In this document: positions 51,202 through 60,665 of the stretch, piece by piece
Layout of the letters: each line of letters opens with the position of its first letter
Position numbering within the stretch: the first letter of the stretch is position 1
Source of the DNA: Kluyvera cryocrescens NBRC 102467
GTDB lineage: Bacteria > Pseudomonadota > Gammaproteobacteria > Enterobacterales > Enterobacteriaceae
Assembly: GCF_001571285.1 (NCBI RefSeq)
Contig: NZ_BCTM01000027.1
Coordinates: 1 to 64,000, forward strand
Reading direction: 5' to 3'
Length of the DNA: 64,000 bases
Notes under the pieces: generated by a model
Databases searched by the model: none
Told to the model about the DNA's origin: nothing
What the model saw: the letters and a program-made list of their open reading frames with translations, nothing else
Position numbers and translations under genes: made by a program

Positions 51202-53715
51202 ATGATCACGGTGAAAAAAACAACCTCAGACCTTCCGGGTGATTTAAGCACCAGCATACTCCTGGCCTGCCTGCCCACGGCGCTATGGCTGCTGTGCTAT
51301 AGCAGCGCCACAAAAGCGGACGACTACTTTGACCCGGCGGCGGTAGAGCTGTCTGACCCACAGCAAAAAACCGTCGATTTGCACTATTTTGCCAGATCAG
51401 GCGGTCAGCAGCCCGGTCGCTATCCGGTCGCGATATGGGTCAATCAGCAGCCGGTTGGGCAGGAGACCATTGAGTTCGTTGAGGAGGGCGGGGTGTTAAA
51501 ACCGCGACTAACGGCGGCTCAGCTTGCGGAATATGGGGTCAATGTCAGTGCTTTTTCTGCCTTCAGCACGCTGCATGAAGGTGAGGCGTTTACCCACATT
51601 GAACGCTTTATTCCCGATGCAGCCAGCGAGTTTGATTTCGGTGGCCAACGGCTCAACCTGAGTATTCCTCAGGCGGCGATGAACCTGCAAAGCCGGGGCT
51701 ATGTCGATCCCGCTCGCTGGGATGATGGAATTCCGGCGGCGTTTGTTGATTACAATCTTACCGGTGCGCAAACGCAGCAAAGCCAGGGTAGCTACCAATC
51801 TCATTATTTGAACTTACGCAGCGGTATTAATCTGGGGGGCTGGCGGCTGCGTAATATTGCGTCCATGCAGTATGACACCACTCGCCGCTGGCGTTCGCAG
51901 AGCACCTACCTTCAGCATGATGTACGCGCGCTCAAAAGCCAGCTACGTATTGGCGACACCTACACCAGCGGCGACGTTTTCGATAGCGTACAGTTTCGCG
52001 GCGCGCAGCTAATGTCCAATGAAGAGATGTTGCCGGATAGCCAGCGCGGGTTCGCGCCGATTATTCGCGGTATGGCGCACAGCAACGCGAAAGTCACCGT
52101 CTCCCAGCATGGTTATGTGATCTACGAAACGTTTGTCGCGCCGGGGGCATTTGCCATTACCGATCTTTATCCCACCGCGCAAAGCGGTGATCTTGAAGTG
52201 ACGGTGAAAGAGAGCGATGGATCCGAGCGAAAATTTACCCAGCCGTTTTCCGCCGTGCCGTTCATGCTGCGCCAGGGGAGAATAAAGTACAGCGTAAGTC
52301 TCGGGCGCTATTACTCCACTCAGGCCGATACACGGCAACCGCAGTTTATGCAGTCGACGTTATTTTACGGTCTGCCCGCAGACGTCACTTTTTACGGCGG
52401 TGCGCAGATGGCGGAGGATTATCAGTCGTGGTCCGGCGGGCTGGGGCGTGGCTTTGGTGAATTGGGGTCGCTGGGCGTGGATTATACCCACGCCGTCACC
52501 CGCACGCTGTCAGAGAAGCGTTACAGCGGGCACTCCGCGCGCCTGCAGTATCAGAAAAACTTCACGACCACCGGCTCAACCTTGAGCCTGGCGAGCTATC
52601 GCTATTCTTCGCTCGGCTACTATGACTTTGCTGAGGCCAATGCGCTGGAGGGGCGCTATGGCGAAACGGAGAGCAAGCGCAGCCGCGAAGAAGTGTCGTT
52701 CTCTCAACCGCTGGGCGATATCGGTAGCCTCTCCGCCTCTGCCTGGGCGCAAAACTACTGGCATTCCCCACGTCGCGATCGGACGGTGCATGTCGGGTTT
52801 TACAGCGCCTGGAAAGGCGTTTCCTGGGGGCTGGGCTACTACTTTACGCAGTCGTCGGAGAATAATAAAACCGACCGTTCTTTGTCTTTTAACATCAATA
52901 TTCCGCTAAACGGTCTGCTGCCGAACGGTTCCGTCAGCTACAGCACCACTTCCGATAACAACGGCTACACCTCACAACAAGTTTCCCTCTACGGCGCAGC
53001 GCTGGAGAAAAATAATCTCTACTACAGCGTTCAGCAGGGTTATGGCAATAACGGGCAAGGAAGTAATAGCGGCGTATCGCTCGATTATCGCGGCGGATAC
53101 GGGGAAGCGCAGCTTGGCTATCAGCGCGATAACACCAGCCACCAGGTGAACTGGGGCGCGTCGGGCTCGATTGTGGCCCATCCACACGGTATTACTTTTG
53201 GGCAGTACACCGGTGACAGCTTTGCAATTGTGCGCGCACCCGGTGCCGACAACGTAGCGATTGAGAATGGCACCGATCTGCACACCGACTGGCGCGGTTA
53301 CGCCATTGTGCCGACGCTGACCGCCTATCGTAAAAACGATATCAGCCTCGATACCCAATCGATGGCTGACGATACCGATGTTGATCTTCAGGGACAAACG
53401 GTGATCCCCGGTGGGGGAGCCATCGTCGAAGCCAACTATCAGACCCATATCGGCAATCGCGTGTTGTTTACGTTGCGTGGTGCACACGGCCCGCTGCCGT
53501 TTGGTGCCAGCGCTCAGCTGCTGGGCGATAACGGCGCGGCATCGGGCATTGTGGCCGATCAGGGGCAGGTTTATCTGAGCGGTATTCCAGACCACGGGGC
53601 GATAGTCGTGCGCTGGGATGACAGTCACGTTGCGCAGACCTGTACCGCCCAATTCCATCTCCCCAATAACCCACAGCGTAATCCGGTGAAAACGGTAAGC
53701 GCGGTCTGTCTATAA
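51202..53715 (+). CDS. Outer-membrane fimbrial usher (FimD/PapC family)
   Basis: The usher is the 24-strand outer-membrane pore that assembles the fimbria. The N-terminal chaperone-binding domain starts YFDPAAVEL after the signal peptide (…SSATKADD), the barrel is interrupted by a plug (about 220–310), and the C-terminal domains end with Cys residues in CTAQFHLP and AVCL. It has 837 residues from the ATG at 51202. No strong ribosome-binding site is visible, so translation is probably coupled to the chaperone gene. Confidence 0.93.
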   Translation: MITVKKTTSDLPGDLSTSILLACLPTALWLLCYSSATKADDYFDPAAVELSDPQQKTVDLHYFARSGGQQPGRYPVAIWVNQQPVGQETIEFVEEGGVLKPRLTAAQLAEYGVNVSAFSAFSTLHEGEAFTHIERFIPDAASEFDFGGQRLNLSIPQAAMNLQSRGYVDPARWDDGIPAAFVDYNLTGAQTQQSQGSYQSHYLNLRSGINLGGWRLRNIASMQYDTTRRWRSQSTYLQHDVRALKSQLRIGDTYTSGDVFDSVQFRGAQLMSNEEMLPDSQRGFAPIIRGMAHSNAKVTVSQHGYVIYETFVAPGAFAITDLYPTAQSGDLEVTVKESDGSERKFTQPFSAVPFMLRQGRIKYSVSLGRYYSTQADTRQPQFMQSTLFYGLPADVTFYGGAQMAEDYQSWSGGLGRGFGELGSLGVDYTHAVTRTLSEKRYSGHSARLQYQKNFTTTGSTLSLASYRYSSLGYYDFAEANALEGRYGETESKRSREEVSFSQPLGDIGSLSASAWAQNYWHSPRRDRTVHVGFYSAWKGVSWGLGYYFTQSSENNKTDRSLSFNINIPLNGLLPNGSVSYSTTSDNNGYTSQQVSLYGAALEKNNLYYSVQQGYGNNGQGSNSGVSLDYRGGYGEAQLGYQRDNTSHQVNWGASGSIVAHPHGITFGQYTGDSFAIVRAPGADNVAIENGTDLHTDWRGYAIVPTLTAYRKNDISLDTQSMADDTDVDLQGQTVIPGGGAIVEANYQTHIGNRVLFTLRGAHGPLPFGASAQLLGDNGAASGIVADQGQVYLSGIPDHGAIVVRWDDSHVAQTCTAQFHLPNNPQRNPVKTVSAVCL

Positions 53716-53727
53716 AAGGTCGTAAGT

Positions 53728-54837
53728 ATGCTCAAGCGTTTCCGGCTTGCTGGTTCTTTTCTTTTTCTGTTGGCGGTGGCGGCGTGCAGCCCGCGCGTTT
53801 GGGCGGAGAGCTGCAGCAATACCGTGGGTGAGATGACGATCAATACGCAAAACATCCAGTATCTGCCGTCGCTGCCGGTCAATTCGCAGATGTCACATTC
53901 GATGGCGGATAACGGTAGCGGCATCCGTTTTACCTGTGATTTACAGGTTCCCGACGCAGGCTGGAAGCGCGTGGTCTATCAGCAGGTTGATACTGACGGT
54001 GCGGCAACTGCCATCAACGGCATCCATATCTTCGCCACCAAACTGGATGGGCTGGGCTATTCGCTCGGATTCCAGTGCAACGGTGGGGCGGTGCACTATA
54101 TTGACGGCAGCTCATCGCCGGCGGGAAATCAGTCGTCAACGATCTGCGACAGCGCGGATATGCCCACGCTGCTGACGCAAAAAGAGATCGTTATCAAAGC
54201 CTACGTTACGTTCTATAAAACCGGTGAAATTCAGCTCTCCGGGGGAAATCACACCAACGTTGATGCGCAGCCGCAGGTTGGGAAACTGTTTATGGAACTG
54301 ACATCCGCGACGGGTAACGGAACGATGGCCACGCAGCCAACCTTCCTGGGGCTATCGGCGCTGAATGTGGATATTGGCGCCAGCGGCAGTTGTCAGGTGA
54401 CAACCCCCACCATCAACGTGAATCTGGGATCAGTGAATAAATCAGAATTCAAAGGCGTTAACACCACCGGCGGCAGCGCGCAGAACTTTGCCATTCCGGT
54501 TTACTGTACGCAGCCGACGGATGTGCGTATTGGTTTCTTTGGCCTGGAGGTTGGCTCGGGATTCCCGGATACCCTGGCGTTGACGAAGACTAGCGGCGCT
54601 GCAAGCGGGGTGGGCGTTAAGCTTAGCTACGGCAGCAACAGTGCGCCGGCACCTGCGGCGGGGACGGCGGTAAAAATCAATGAAGCGACTAATCTCCCCG
54701 TACTGAAAAAAGTCACCGCCAGCAACGCTGCCAGCGCCGAAAGAATTAATTTCACCGCGCAGTATGTCCAGACGGACAGTTCGGTAGGGGCAGGGATCGC
54801 CAACAGCATGGCGACCTTTACGTTGGTCTATAACTGA
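53728..54837 (+). CDS. Two-domain fimbrial tip adhesin
   Basis: This 369-residue protein has a signal peptide (to ~PRVWA) and an N-terminal receptor-binding half with Cys in ESCSN, FTCDLQ, FQCNGG and TICDSA. The C-terminal pilin domain has a Cys pair (GSCQV, VYCTQ) and the donor strand ATFTLVYN. This FimH-like layout and the last position in the operon indicate the tip adhesin. The ligand cannot be inferred. The gene starts 12 bp after the usher. Confidence 0.85.
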   Translation: MLKRFRLAGSFLFLLAVAACSPRVWAESCSNTVGEMTINTQNIQYLPSLPVNSQMSHSMADNGSGIRFTCDLQVPDAGWKRVVYQQVDTDGAATAINGIHIFATKLDGLGYSLGFQCNGGAVHYIDGSSSPAGNQSSTICDSADMPTLLTQKEIVIKAYVTFYKTGEIQLSGGNHTNVDAQPQVGKLFMELTSATGNGTMATQPTFLGLSALNVDIGASGSCQVTTPTINVNLGSVNKSEFKGVNTTGGSAQNFAIPVYCTQPTDVRIGFFGLEVGSGFPDTLALTKTSGAASGVGVKLSYGSNSAPAPAAGTAVKINEATNLPVLKKVTASNAASAERINFTAQYVQTDSSVGAGIANSMATFTLVYN

Positions 54838-54853
54838 GAATACACGTTTAGGT

Positions 54854-54881
54854 GCCGGATAAGGCGATGCCGCTATCCGGC
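54854..54881. repeat. REP (palindromic unit) element
   Basis: GCCGGATA (54854–54861) and TATCCGGC (54874–54881) flank AGGCGATGCCGC, the classic REP layout. It sits between the convergent adhesin and binding-protein genes. Confidence 0.8.
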
Positions 54882-54899
54882 CCGCGGTGTGCGCAGAGA

Positions 54900-55910
54900 C
54901 TATTTGATCGGCGGTTGAGCGTGCAAAATACGCTGCACTTCGTCAGCGTTCAGCGAGTAATCAAAGAACTGGCGATAAAAATCCTGCGTCACTTTCGCCA
55001 TATCCACGCCAGGGAACAGGTCCGGGTGCAGTATCTGCGCAGCCCACTGGATCTGTAGCGCGCTTTCGGTGCCGTAACGATCCCACGGGAAGACGCCTGC
55101 GGGGTTCTGCACGACGTTACCGTTTTTCACCGCTTTCAGCCCCGAGAACAGCTCCGCATAAGGAGAGTCGGCAAGCGCGCCGCAGTTGGCCCCCAGGATA
55201 ATGACATCCGGCTGCCAGGCCAGCACCCGTTCCGCCGACACCTCTTTCATATTACCTGCAATACCCACCGCCGCATTTTGGCCGCCGGCGAGATTTATCC
55301 AGGTATCAATCAACGTGTGGCTACCGTCAACTTTCAGCGGTTTTAGCGATTGAATATGCAAAACGGTAGGGCGTTGTGCCACAGTCAGCCCCTGTGTTTT
55401 GCGCTGCACGCTATCGAGCGCAGTTTGCAAATAGTGGTTGTAGGATTTTGCCCGCGCTTGCGCATCGGCTGTACCCAGCACCTCGGCGGTCGTGGTGACG
55501 GATTTCATCAGCGACGGGTAATCGGTAAACGCCATTTCCAGCGTTGGCAGACCCGCCTGGCGGTAGGCTTGCGCTTTATCATTGCCCTTTGAGGTAAACA
55601 CCACGTCTACTCGTTTGGCGAGCAGGCTCTCCGGATTGAAGGCGCTACCGCGTACCTGTAGCGCTTGATTCAGCGTTGGGGCGATTTTGAACATCCACGG
55701 CTGGCTGTCCGGATGATTGACGGTGGCAACAATTTGACTTCCCGCCCCCAGCGTCATCAGTACCGAATGATGAGCGAACCAGCCGTCGGCAATGGCGTGC
55801 ACGCGGTCGGGAACGGTAACGGTGTGGCCGGCGTCATCCACCACCTGGCGAGCCGCCAGTGTGGGGAAAGCCAGCCACGCGCAGAGCAACCACGCATGGC
55901 GACGTTTCAT
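54900..55910 (-). CDS. Iron-siderophore-type ABC periplasmic binding protein
   Basis: This 336-residue protein of the FecB/BtuF-like (cluster A-II) class has a signal peptide to about residue 20 and begins the mature part RQVVDDAGHTVTVPDRVHA, the typical start of Fe-siderophore receptors. It lies 12 bp after a TonB-dependent receptor gene on the same strand. No permease or ATPase gene accompanies the pair, so it must use a transporter encoded elsewhere, possibly the nearby FecCD-type hmuUV. The ligand is unknown. Confidence 0.82.
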   Translation of the reverse strand: MKRRHAWLLCAWLAFPTLAARQVVDDAGHTVTVPDRVHAIADGWFAHHSVLMTLGAGSQIVATVNHPDSQPWMFKIAPTLNQALQVRGSAFNPESLLAKRVDVVFTSKGNDKAQAYRQAGLPTLEMAFTDYPSLMKSVTTTAEVLGTADAQARAKSYNHYLQTALDSVQRKTQGLTVAQRPTVLHIQSLKPLKVDGSHTLIDTWINLAGGQNAAVGIAGNMKEVSAERVLAWQPDVIILGANCGALADSPYAELFSGLKAVKNGNVVQNPAGVFPWDRYGTESALQIQWAAQILHPDLFPGVDMAKVTQDFYRQFFDYSLNADEVQRILHAQPPIK

Positions 55911-55922
55911 GTTTCAAATTCC

Positions 55923-58049
55923 TTAAAAATCAATCTGCATAGACAATTGAGCCTGACGTGGAGCGCCCAACTGGGCGCTGGCATTGCCGGCACCGGTATA
56001 ACCCGTCAGCGCGCCCGGTACCACATTGGTCCAATAGCGACGGTTAGTCAGGTTAGTGACGTCCAGGCGGAAGGTGACAGGGGTGTTGAACATGCGGGTC
56101 GCATAGCTGCTGCCCACATCGACGGTGGTATAACTGCCAACCCAGCTATCGTTGGCATTATCCGTCGCGCGGCGACCAACGTAGCGCACATTGGTATCCA
56201 CATCGACACCCGGCAGCTGTTCTATGCTGTAAATCGCCAACATGCTTGCGGTGAAGCGCGGCAAGCCAACGACCTGTTTGCCGTCAGCCGTTTGGCTGGC
56301 GGTGTCGTGCAGGCGTGGATCAAGCCAGGTAGCACCACCAAACAGACGTAAGTTGCGCGTGACGTGACCGTCGGCCATTAGCTCCAGACCGCGGTTTTTC
56401 TGCGTGCCGTCTTCCGCGAAAATGCCGTCATCGTTGGTATAAGCAAACGGACGTTTGGCCTGGAATACGGCGGCCGAGAGCATCAGGTCGTTGATTGGCG
56501 CGTATTTCGCACCGAACTCAATTTGGTGGCTGCGGTACGGTGAGAGCACTTCACCGGAGTTGCTTGCACCAGCAGGGGCGGTATCGCCTTGCTGCATGCT
56601 GTCAGCCCAGGTGGTGTAGAGCGTAACGTTATCAACGGGCTTATACATTAAACTGGCTGAGCCGCTGGCGCCGTTGTCTTTTTTATCACTGGTTTGCTTG
56701 CCGGTTTTATTGTAGTTGCTGACCGTAAACAGGTTTTCACTGCCGGATAGCAGCAGGCTCCACTGTGGGCTGAAGTGCAGGGTATCGCTCAGCAGGAAAG
56801 CGTGCTGCGTGGTCGTTGCGGATTGGTAACGACTGTCAAAATCAGGATACGGTGGACGCGGGTAAACTGGATTCTGGTCGAGTGAGGATTTGCCTAGCGT
56901 AAAGGTGCCGCCGGTGACTGGGTTGTAGTTCTTCCAGACAAAACCGCGAACTCCGGTGCTGATATCATGGCTCAGCCAGCCGGTATCAAAGCTGCCGGTG
57001 AGGTTTGCCATATAGCTGTTGATAGTGAAGCGGCTGGCGGCGGAGTTTGAGGTGGTGGTGGTGTAGTTCCCGCGATTATCGGTCAGCGTATTGGTCACGG
57101 TAGTGGATTCACGATCGGCGATCTGGCGCAGTACCCCAACGTCGAGCAGCCAGTTGCCGTCAAAGTCATGCTTGATGTGCAGGCTGGCGGTGCTGGTTTC
57201 GTCATCGTTGCCAGCATAGCTTTGGCCGTATTTGGATTTGGTGGGATCCAGCGGGGAAGGGAAGTGCACGCCTTTCGCCAGCGCAAAGGAACCCGGCATC
57301 CCTTTTTCGTAATAGTGATAGTAGCTGAAATTACTCTCCAGCACCGTTTTGTCGGTGAGCTGGAAATCCAGCCCCAGGCTGGCCAACTGTCGGCGTTTAT
57401 GGCTGCCGCTGGTATAGCCGTGGCCTTCGTCATTCAGCAGGTTGAGCCGGTATTTTACGCGGTCGCCGTCATCGATAGGGCCACTAAAGTCCATGGCGGT
57501 CAGGGTGCCGTTACCAGTGCTGGCTCCGACGGTTACGCGGTGCAGTGGCGTATCGGTCGGGCGTTTGGAAACCAGGTTAAACATTCCGGCTGGGTTTGCC
57601 GGCCCATACAGTGAACCCGCAAGACCGCTTAACACTTCTACGCTCTGGAATTGCTCGGCTGGATATTCGGTCGTGGAGACAGCATTCAGGCCATCAATCA
57701 TGTGGTTTTGCACCACGCTGCCCTGCATACCGCGGGTTTGCGGGCGGACGCCATCACCCTGAACGGAAGGCATATAGCGATAAATGTCTTTTACGCTTTT
57801 TAATTGCTGCTGGCTGATGAGCGGGGCTGAGAAGGTTTGTACTGACCACGGAACATCAATCAAGGCGCGTTTGCCAAGGCTGCCCAGCGTGGCCTGTTTT
57901 TCCGCTGCGGGCGTTTCTTGCGCGGTGCCATCGGTGATTGGGGCTGCGGAGACAACCATTGTGTCTTCGGCGTAGCCGGATTTACTGATTGCCAGGCACG
58001 AGAAAGCCAGCAACCCCGTGGCGAACGGTCGTTTTTTATTGTTAAACAT
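55923..58049 (-). CDS. TonB-dependent siderophore receptor
   Basis: This outer-membrane gated channel of about 708 residues has a signal peptide (to SKSGYA), a TonB box (DTMVVSA), the plug domain (about 60–165, with RGMQGSVVQNHMIDG) and a beta-barrel ending in the typical C-terminal Phe (LSMQIDF). It resembles the FhuA/FoxA-type ferric hydroxamate receptor class, but the ligand cannot be read from sequence. I use the ATG at 58049; an in-frame TTG lies 4 codons upstream. A perfect dyad lies 33 bp upstream. No clear Fur box was found. Confidence 0.88.
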   Translation of the reverse strand: MFNNKKRPFATGLLAFSCLAISKSGYAEDTMVVSAAPITDGTAQETPAAEKQATLGSLGKRALIDVPWSVQTFSAPLISQQQLKSVKDIYRYMPSVQGDGVRPQTRGMQGSVVQNHMIDGLNAVSTTEYPAEQFQSVEVLSGLAGSLYGPANPAGMFNLVSKRPTDTPLHRVTVGASTGNGTLTAMDFSGPIDDGDRVKYRLNLLNDEGHGYTSGSHKRRQLASLGLDFQLTDKTVLESNFSYYHYYEKGMPGSFALAKGVHFPSPLDPTKSKYGQSYAGNDDETSTASLHIKHDFDGNWLLDVGVLRQIADRESTTVTNTLTDNRGNYTTTTSNSAASRFTINSYMANLTGSFDTGWLSHDISTGVRGFVWKNYNPVTGGTFTLGKSSLDQNPVYPRPPYPDFDSRYQSATTTQHAFLLSDTLHFSPQWSLLLSGSENLFTVSNYNKTGKQTSDKKDNGASGSASLMYKPVDNVTLYTTWADSMQQGDTAPAGASNSGEVLSPYRSHQIEFGAKYAPINDLMLSAAVFQAKRPFAYTNDDGIFAEDGTQKNRGLELMADGHVTRNLRLFGGATWLDPRLHDTASQTADGKQVVGLPRFTASMLAIYSIEQLPGVDVDTNVRYVGRRATDNANDSWVGSYTTVDVGSSYATRMFNTPVTFRLDVTNLTNRRYWTNVVPGALTGYTGAGNASAQLGAPRQAQLSMQIDF

Positions 58050-58081
58050 ATTCAAATTCAATTTGTTAGCAGAAAGACTGG

Positions 58082-58098
58082 TGGTAACCGGGTTACCA
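58082..58098. promoter_or_regulatory. 17-bp dyad upstream of the TonB receptor gene
   Basis: TGGTAACC and GGTTACCA flank a single G, an exact palindrome 33 bp before the receptor start codon. The binding factor is unknown. A TTGACA on the minus strand at about 58170 could serve as a distant -35. Confidence 0.45.
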
Positions 58099-58225
58099 TC
58101 TACGCATGAGGGGAACAGCTATTATTATTTGTGTGATGAATATGATGGGATTATTCGTTATGTATGTCAATATACAACGAAGGGGTAGGAAAATGCGCTG
58201 GCGTAGTTGGCCAGAAATAAAACAT

Positions 58226-58257
58226 AAAAAAAGCCGGATGTTTCCATCCGGCTTTTT
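58226..58257. terminator. Bidirectional terminator after the Trp-repeat protein
   Basis: GCCGGATG (58233–58240)/CATCCGGC (58245–58252) with loop TTTC is flanked by seven As and five Ts. On the minus strand it ends the repeat-protein transcript 19 bp after its stop. Confidence 0.9.
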
Positions 58258-58275
58258 GTTATTAAGAACAGGGGA

Positions 58276-58731
58276 TTACTCGCTAATTTTCTTCTCAAGC
58301 GAGCTGGCACCTTCTTTGGTTTTATCCCAGCCTTCCTGAGCGCCTTTTTTCGTGGCATCCCACCCTTTTTGGGAGGTCTCTTTGGTTTTGTCCCAACCTT
58401 TCTGGGTGCCTTCTTTGGTCTTATCCCAGCCTTTCTGCGTCCCTTCTTTGGTGGCATTCCACCCTTTCTCGGTGCCTTCTTTGGTTTTGTTCCAGGTTTT
58501 TTGTGCGCCTTCGCTAACCTGGCTGCCTACGCTGTCACTTTTCCCTTCCGCGGCGTGCTTAGACTTCAGCTTCAGCTCTTCGCCCTGGTGTTGTGCCTGA
58601 TGCAGTTTCTCTTTTGCCGTATTCGCATTTTCTTGCGCAGCGGCAACTGTTTCGTCAGTGGCGTGTGTGGTCGCAGCGAAAACAGGAGAAGCCAGCAGAA
58701 GAACAGACAGTGCAATTGTTGTTTTTTTCAT
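58276..58731 (-). CDS. Secreted protein with six exact 11-residue Trp repeats
   Basis: I do not recognise a characterised homologue. The 151-residue protein has a clear signal peptide (cut near ASPVFA-A) and a Glu/Gln/Lys-rich helix (about 25–75). It then has six repeats of the type QKGWDKTKEGT, with Trp at residues 80, 91, 102, 113, 124 and 135, exactly 11 apart. It ends SSLEKKISE. The charged, low-complexity 11-mer resembles LEA group 3 or apolipoprotein-like amphipathic helices, suggesting a periplasmic stress or surface-binding protein. It has its own terminator. Confidence 0.85.
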   Translation of the reverse strand: MKKTTIALSVLLLASPVFAATTHATDETVAAAQENANTAKEKLHQAQHQGEELKLKSKHAAEGKSDSVGSQVSEGAQKTWNKTKEGTEKGWNATKEGTQKGWDKTKEGTQKGWDKTKETSQKGWDATKKGAQEGWDKTKEGASSLEKKISE

Positions 58732-58855
58732 AATACTTCCTCATCAGTTAGTGAGCGTTAGCAAGGATGGCATAGACAAATAGATGAGGCTTTAGGAATA
58801 AACTGTAATTGAATCATTGTGTTCCAAATGGGGGCGTAATCCGACCCCACGGAAA

Positions 58856-59623
58856 CTAGCGATCCAACATAATTAACGGTGAATTATCAGGCGCGTGGGC
58901 GATGCTGATTTCGGCCCGATAGAGGTTCCTTAATGCTGACTCTTTCAGCACCTCCTGTGGCGTTCCGTTATCTACAATTTGACCTTTTTCGAGCAGGATG
59001 ATGCGGTCGGCGTAGCGCGCGGCCAGGTTCAAATCATGCAGTACGCAGCAGACGTTAAACTGCCGCTCTTGCACTAATTGACGCAACAAACGGAACAGAT
59101 GCTGCTGGTGGTGAATATCCAGCGCCGAGGTAGGCTCATCCAAAAACAGCCACTTCGGCGACGGCTCTGGTTCCCAAAGCTGAACCAATAAACGTGCTAG
59201 CTGTACCCGCTGTTGTTCGCCGCCGGAGAGATGGCGATAGTCGCGGGCAGCCAGTTCGCTACAGCCGCACAGCGCCATAATGTGTTCTGTTTCATCGCGC
59301 GGATTACGAGTGCGATGCGGATGGCGGCCCATGCGCACAACTTCCATGACGCTGAAAGGAAATGCCATATGACAATTCTGGCGCATGACGGCGCGGGTTT
59401 TTGCCAGTTCCGCCGTCGGCCAGTCGCCTAACGGTCGTCCGAACAGCGAACAGTGGCCGCTATCCGGCTGAAGATAGCCGGTCAACTGGCGCAGCAGCGT
59501 TGATTTTCCTGCACCGTTAGGACCGAGGATCGCCACGATTTCGCCGCCGGGCAGAGTCAGAGATACGTTATTGGTCAGGCGGCGCCCGTTGATGCTGAAG
59601 GTCAGGTTGTGGGCGTCAATCAT
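58856..59623 (-). CDS. hmuV: Heme ABC importer ATPase HmuV (ChuV)
   Basis: HmuV powers heme import with HmuU. Walker A is GPNGAGKST, the signature is [15 protein letters not shown], and Walker B is [12 protein letters not shown]. The 255 residues from the ATG at 59623 are normal for the family; a longer start at 59653 lies within hmuU. Its ATG overlaps the hmuU stop (ATGA). It is the last gene of the heme operon. Confidence 0.93.
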   Translation of the reverse strand: MIDAHNLTFSINGRRLTNNVSLTLPGGEIVAILGPNGAGKSTLLRQLTGYLQPDSGHCSLFGRPLGDWPTAELAKTRAVMRQNCHMAFPFSVMEVVRMGRHPHRTRNPRDETEHIMALCGCSELAARDYRHLSGGEQQRVQLARLLVQLWEPEPSPKWLFLDEPTSALDIHHQQHLFRLLRQLVQERQFNVCCVLHDLNLAARYADRIILLEKGQIVDNGTPQEVLKESALRNLYRAEISIAHAPDNSPLIMLDR

Positions 59624-60624
59624 AATGCTCTCCGGGTACGCAGGATCAGCCATAAAAAATAGGGGCCGCCAATCAGGCTGGTCAACAGGCCGACCGGCAT
59701 TTCCGCCGGCTGCACCAGCGTGCGCGCCAGAGTATCGGCTACCAGCAGCAGACTCGCACCGGCGAGCGTAGAGCAGGGGAGCAGCCAGCGATGATCGGCA
59801 CCGATGGTCATGCGGATCAAATGTGGAATCACGAGGCCAATAAAACCGATAACGCCGCTGACTGATACCGCGGCACCGACCAGCAGGGAACTCAACAGCA
59901 GCAGCTGTTGGCGTTTACGCTTCACGTTAACGCCGAGGTAGTGCGCCTCTTCATCCCCGAGCTGCAAAAGGTTTAGCGTATTGGCTAGCCCGCCGGTCAC
60001 GATGATGGCAGGAACGGCAAATGAGGCGGCGACCAGCAGCGTCGGCCACTGTGCCTGCCCCAGGCTTCCCATCATCCACAGGGTTAACTGGCGGAGCTGC
60101 TGCTCATCACCGACGTAGCTCAGCACGCCGATAGCCGCGCCGCACAGGGCGTTGATAGCAATGCCTGCCAGCAACAGCTGCATCATACCGCCGTGGGTGT
60201 GACGCAGGCTTATCAGGAATATCACCGCGCATACCACCAGACTGCCGGCGACGGCGAAGATCATTTGTTCGTACAGCAAGAAAACCGCAGGGAGCGAGAT
60301 AGGGAAGATTATCGCCACGCCCACCATGAGCGCTGAACCGCTGCTTACGCCGAGCAGGCCGGGGTCGGCCATCGGGTTACGAAATAATCCCTGCATAATC
60401 ACGCCCGCCGTTGCCAGCGCCCCGCCGACCAGCACCGCCAGCAGTACGCGCGGTAGACGAATGTTAAGCCAGATATCGCGGTACTGGGCATCATGCAAAG
60501 AGGCAAAGGTTATTTTGAGCGCGCCCTGACTGGCACCAACCAGCACGAGGGTCGCCAGTATCAGGAGCAGGCCGATAAACACGCTGAACGAAGAGAGGGA
60601 ATCCTTAAACACGCAAGTCTCCAT
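59620..60624 (-). CDS. hmuU: Heme ABC importer permease HmuU (ChuU)
   Basis: HmuU is a FecCD-family inner-membrane permease of 334 residues with about ten hydrophobic segments. The family-typical [20 protein letters not shown] stretch is near residue 55 and [15 protein letters not shown] lies near 265, the ATPase-coupling region. It lies 41 bp after chuY and overlaps hmuV. Confidence 0.93.
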   Translation of the reverse strand: METCVFKDSLSSFSVFIGLLLILATLVLVGASQGALKITFASLHDAQYRDIWLNIRLPRVLLAVLVGGALATAGVIMQGLFRNPMADPGLLGVSSGSALMVGVAIIFPISLPAVFLLYEQMIFAVAGSLVVCAVIFLISLRHTHGGMMQLLLAGIAINALCGAAIGVLSYVGDEQQLRQLTLWMMGSLGQAQWPTLLVAASFAVPAIIVTGGLANTLNLLQLGDEEAHYLGVNVKRKRQQLLLLSSLLVGAAVSVSGVIGFIGLVIPHLIRMTIGADHRWLLPCSTLAGASLLLVADTLARTLVQPAEMPVGLLTSLIGGPYFLWLILRTRRAL

Positions 60625-60665
60625 AAAACATCATTGCGGCGCCGTCAGCCAGCGCCGCGTGGGGA

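Noticed and set aside
58100-58160. Fur box upstream of the TonB receptor
   Set aside because: Only scattered AATAAT-type half sites are visible; no 19-bp match good enough to report as a feature.
58338-58600. Plus-strand frames (82 and 130 codons) with Pro/Phe/Val repeats opposite the Trp-repeat gene
   Set aside because: They mirror the 33-bp repeats of the minus-strand gene, which has the signal peptide, start and terminator; the plus-strand frames have none.
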